Assembly: GCA_027019335.1 (NCBI GenBank) | Contig: JALUWV010000035.1 | Coordinates: forward strand, 1 to 64,000 | DNA from: Sulfurimonas sp. | Lineage (GTDB): Bacteria > Campylobacterota > Campylobacteria > Campylobacterales > Sulfurimonadaceae | Direction: 5' to 3' | DNA: 64,000 nucleotides | Shown: piece after piece, positions 62,984-64,000 of the stretch | Position numbering within the stretch: position 1 is the first letter of the stretch | Layout of the letters: every line of letters starts with the position of its first letter | Notes under the pieces: model-generated | What the model saw: only the letters and a program-made list of their open reading frames with translations | Databases searched by the model: none | What the model was told of the DNA's origin: nothing | Translations under genes and position numbers: made by a program

Positions 62984-63118
62984 TTATATGTGTGTTGTTT
63001 TATAGATAAAAGCTTGGCAATTAATCTTTTTCATAAGTTTTTTTGCCTCTTTTTTTGTAATACCGTGTTGTGCGACTGCCTCTTTGATTGCTGATTCTGT
63101 TAAATATGTATGTTTCAT
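62984..63118 (-). CDS. 44-aa small protein MKHTYLTESAIKEAVAQHGITKKEAKKLMKKINCQAFIYKTTHI
   Basis: Complete ORF absent from the supplied track; AGGAG 10 nt upstream; near-consensus promoter upstream. Confidence 0.65.
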   Translation of the reverse strand: MKHTYLTESAIKEAVAQHGITKKEAKKLMKKINCQAFIYKTTHI

Positions 63119-63150
63119 AGTATAGTTTCTCCTAATAATTTAGATAAGAA

Positions 63151-63179
63151 ATTATACAACTTTTTTCGTAACATTTCAA
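63151..63179 (-). promoter_or_regulatory. Sigma-70 promoter driving the 44-aa ORF
   Basis: Minus strand TTGAAA-N17-TATAAT; -35 at 63174-63179, -10 at 63151-63156. Confidence 0.7.
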
Positions 63180-63202
63180 GAAAAAAATAAAGGTCTCCAA
63201 AA

Positions 63203-64000
63203 TTGTTTAATATAAAAAAATATGCATCACAAAATATAAAAAATGATGTTTTATCTGGTTTAGTTGTCGCCGTTGCACTTGTTCCTGAAGCAATCGCGTT
63301 TAGTTTTATAGCAGGTGTAAGCCCTATTGTCGGTCTTTACACTGCATTTATCTTAGGGCTTGTCACAGCTATCATCGGTGGAAAACCAGGGATGATTAGT
63401 GGAGCGACAGGAAGTGTAGCCGTTGTTATGATAGGGCTTGTCCTTGAAGCAAACACACTTTTAACATCCGCTGGACTTACGGGGGATGCACTCTACATCC
63501 ATATGCTCAATTATGTCTTACTGGCAACCATTTTAGCGGGAGCATTTCAAGTACTTGTGGGTGTGTTAAAACTTGGAAAATTCATCCGTCTAGTCCCACA
63601 ACCCGCTCTTTATGGTTTTGTCAATGGACTTGCTATTGTTATCGCTATGGCACAGTTCAAATTCTTTGATGGGCAAGGTTTTAGTATGTATTTTATCGTT
63701 GCTATAACGATGCTCATTATGTACTTTTTACCAAAATTTACAAAAACAATTCCCTCTGGTTTAGTGGCTATTGTACTCATTACATTGGGAGTTTATTTTA
63801 CCCATACCGATACACTCTTAGTGGGTTCTCTTGCCAATTTATCGGCATTTAAAGGGCAACTTCCTCATTTTATTTTGCCAGATACTCTTTTTAACATGGA
63901 TGCTATTATTATGGTTTTACCTTATGCTATCATCATGGCACTTGTTGGTCTCATAGAGTCTCTGCTCACACTTGCTGTTTTGGATGAGATGAGCAATGAG
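63203..64000 (+). CDS. SulP family inorganic anion transporter, 5' part (truncated by window end)
   Basis: TTG start candidate at 63203; translation LFNIKKYASQNIKNDVLSGLVVAVALVPEAIAFSFIAGVSPIVGLYTAFILGLVTAIIGGKPGMISGATGSVAVVM is SulP-like. Confidence 0.88.
   Translation, partial: MFNIKKYASQNIKNDVLSGLVVAVALVPEAIAFSFIAGVSPIVGLYTAFILGLVTAIIGGKPGMISGATGSVAVVMIGLVLEANTLLTSAGLTGDALYIHMLNYVLLATILAGAFQVLVGVLKLGKFIRLVPQPALYGFVNGLAIVIAMAQFKFFDGQGFSMYFIVAITMLIMYFLPKFTKTIPSGLVAIVLITLGVYFTHTDTLLVGSLANLSAFKGQLPHFILPDTLFNMDAIIMVLPYAIIMALVGLIESLLTLAVLDEMSNE

Overview
AT-rich, densely coded chromosomal window, probably from a Campylobacterota (epsilonproteobacterial, Sulfurimonas-like) genome; this is inferred from gene content and order. 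I saw no rRNA, tRNA, CRISPR array, prophage or classical insertion sequence. Main blocks: (1) minus-strand mnmA / LOG-family / fliY-fliM-fliA-hypothetical-flhG-flhF-folK-aroQ; (2) mixed housekeeping (aminofutalosine deaminase-like, DUF455, MBL, methyltransferase, cmoB, CDF transporter, truD, ribF, tlyA, ligA, MCP, MFS, flaG); (3) a long plus-strand run from argG to 39408: argG, a ferredoxin-thioredoxin-reductase/rhodanese fusion, rplI, hslVU, era, a Csd6/Csd4-like cell-shape pair, then a nine-gene MSHA / type II secretion / Cts-like machine without pilin genes, ending at a convergent Rpn-family nuclease; (4) yigZ, yebC, metY, metX, xseB, a degenerate nitrilase, a Cys-poor ThiF-like protein, a lipoprotein cytochrome c, an aminotransferase, murC, mutS2, an NMT1-PAS-GGDEF hybrid, EI24, a UvrD-type helicase, a GGDEF protein, a toxin-antitoxin pair, valS and a partial SulP transporter. 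Strongest second-look items: a 67-aa membrane-anchored peptide with a CGEGKCG-Met-rich tail resembling the EGKCG core of HvfA-type copper-binding RiPPs (56443-56646); the pilin-less Cts/MSHA-like locus (30226-39408); the adjacent nitrilase and ThiF pair lacking expected catalytic residues (44723-46188); the FTR-rhodanese fusion; an untracked 44-aa ORF with a near-consensus promoter and RBS (62984-63118); and a FliA-type promoter at flaG. All family calls were made by eye without database searches.
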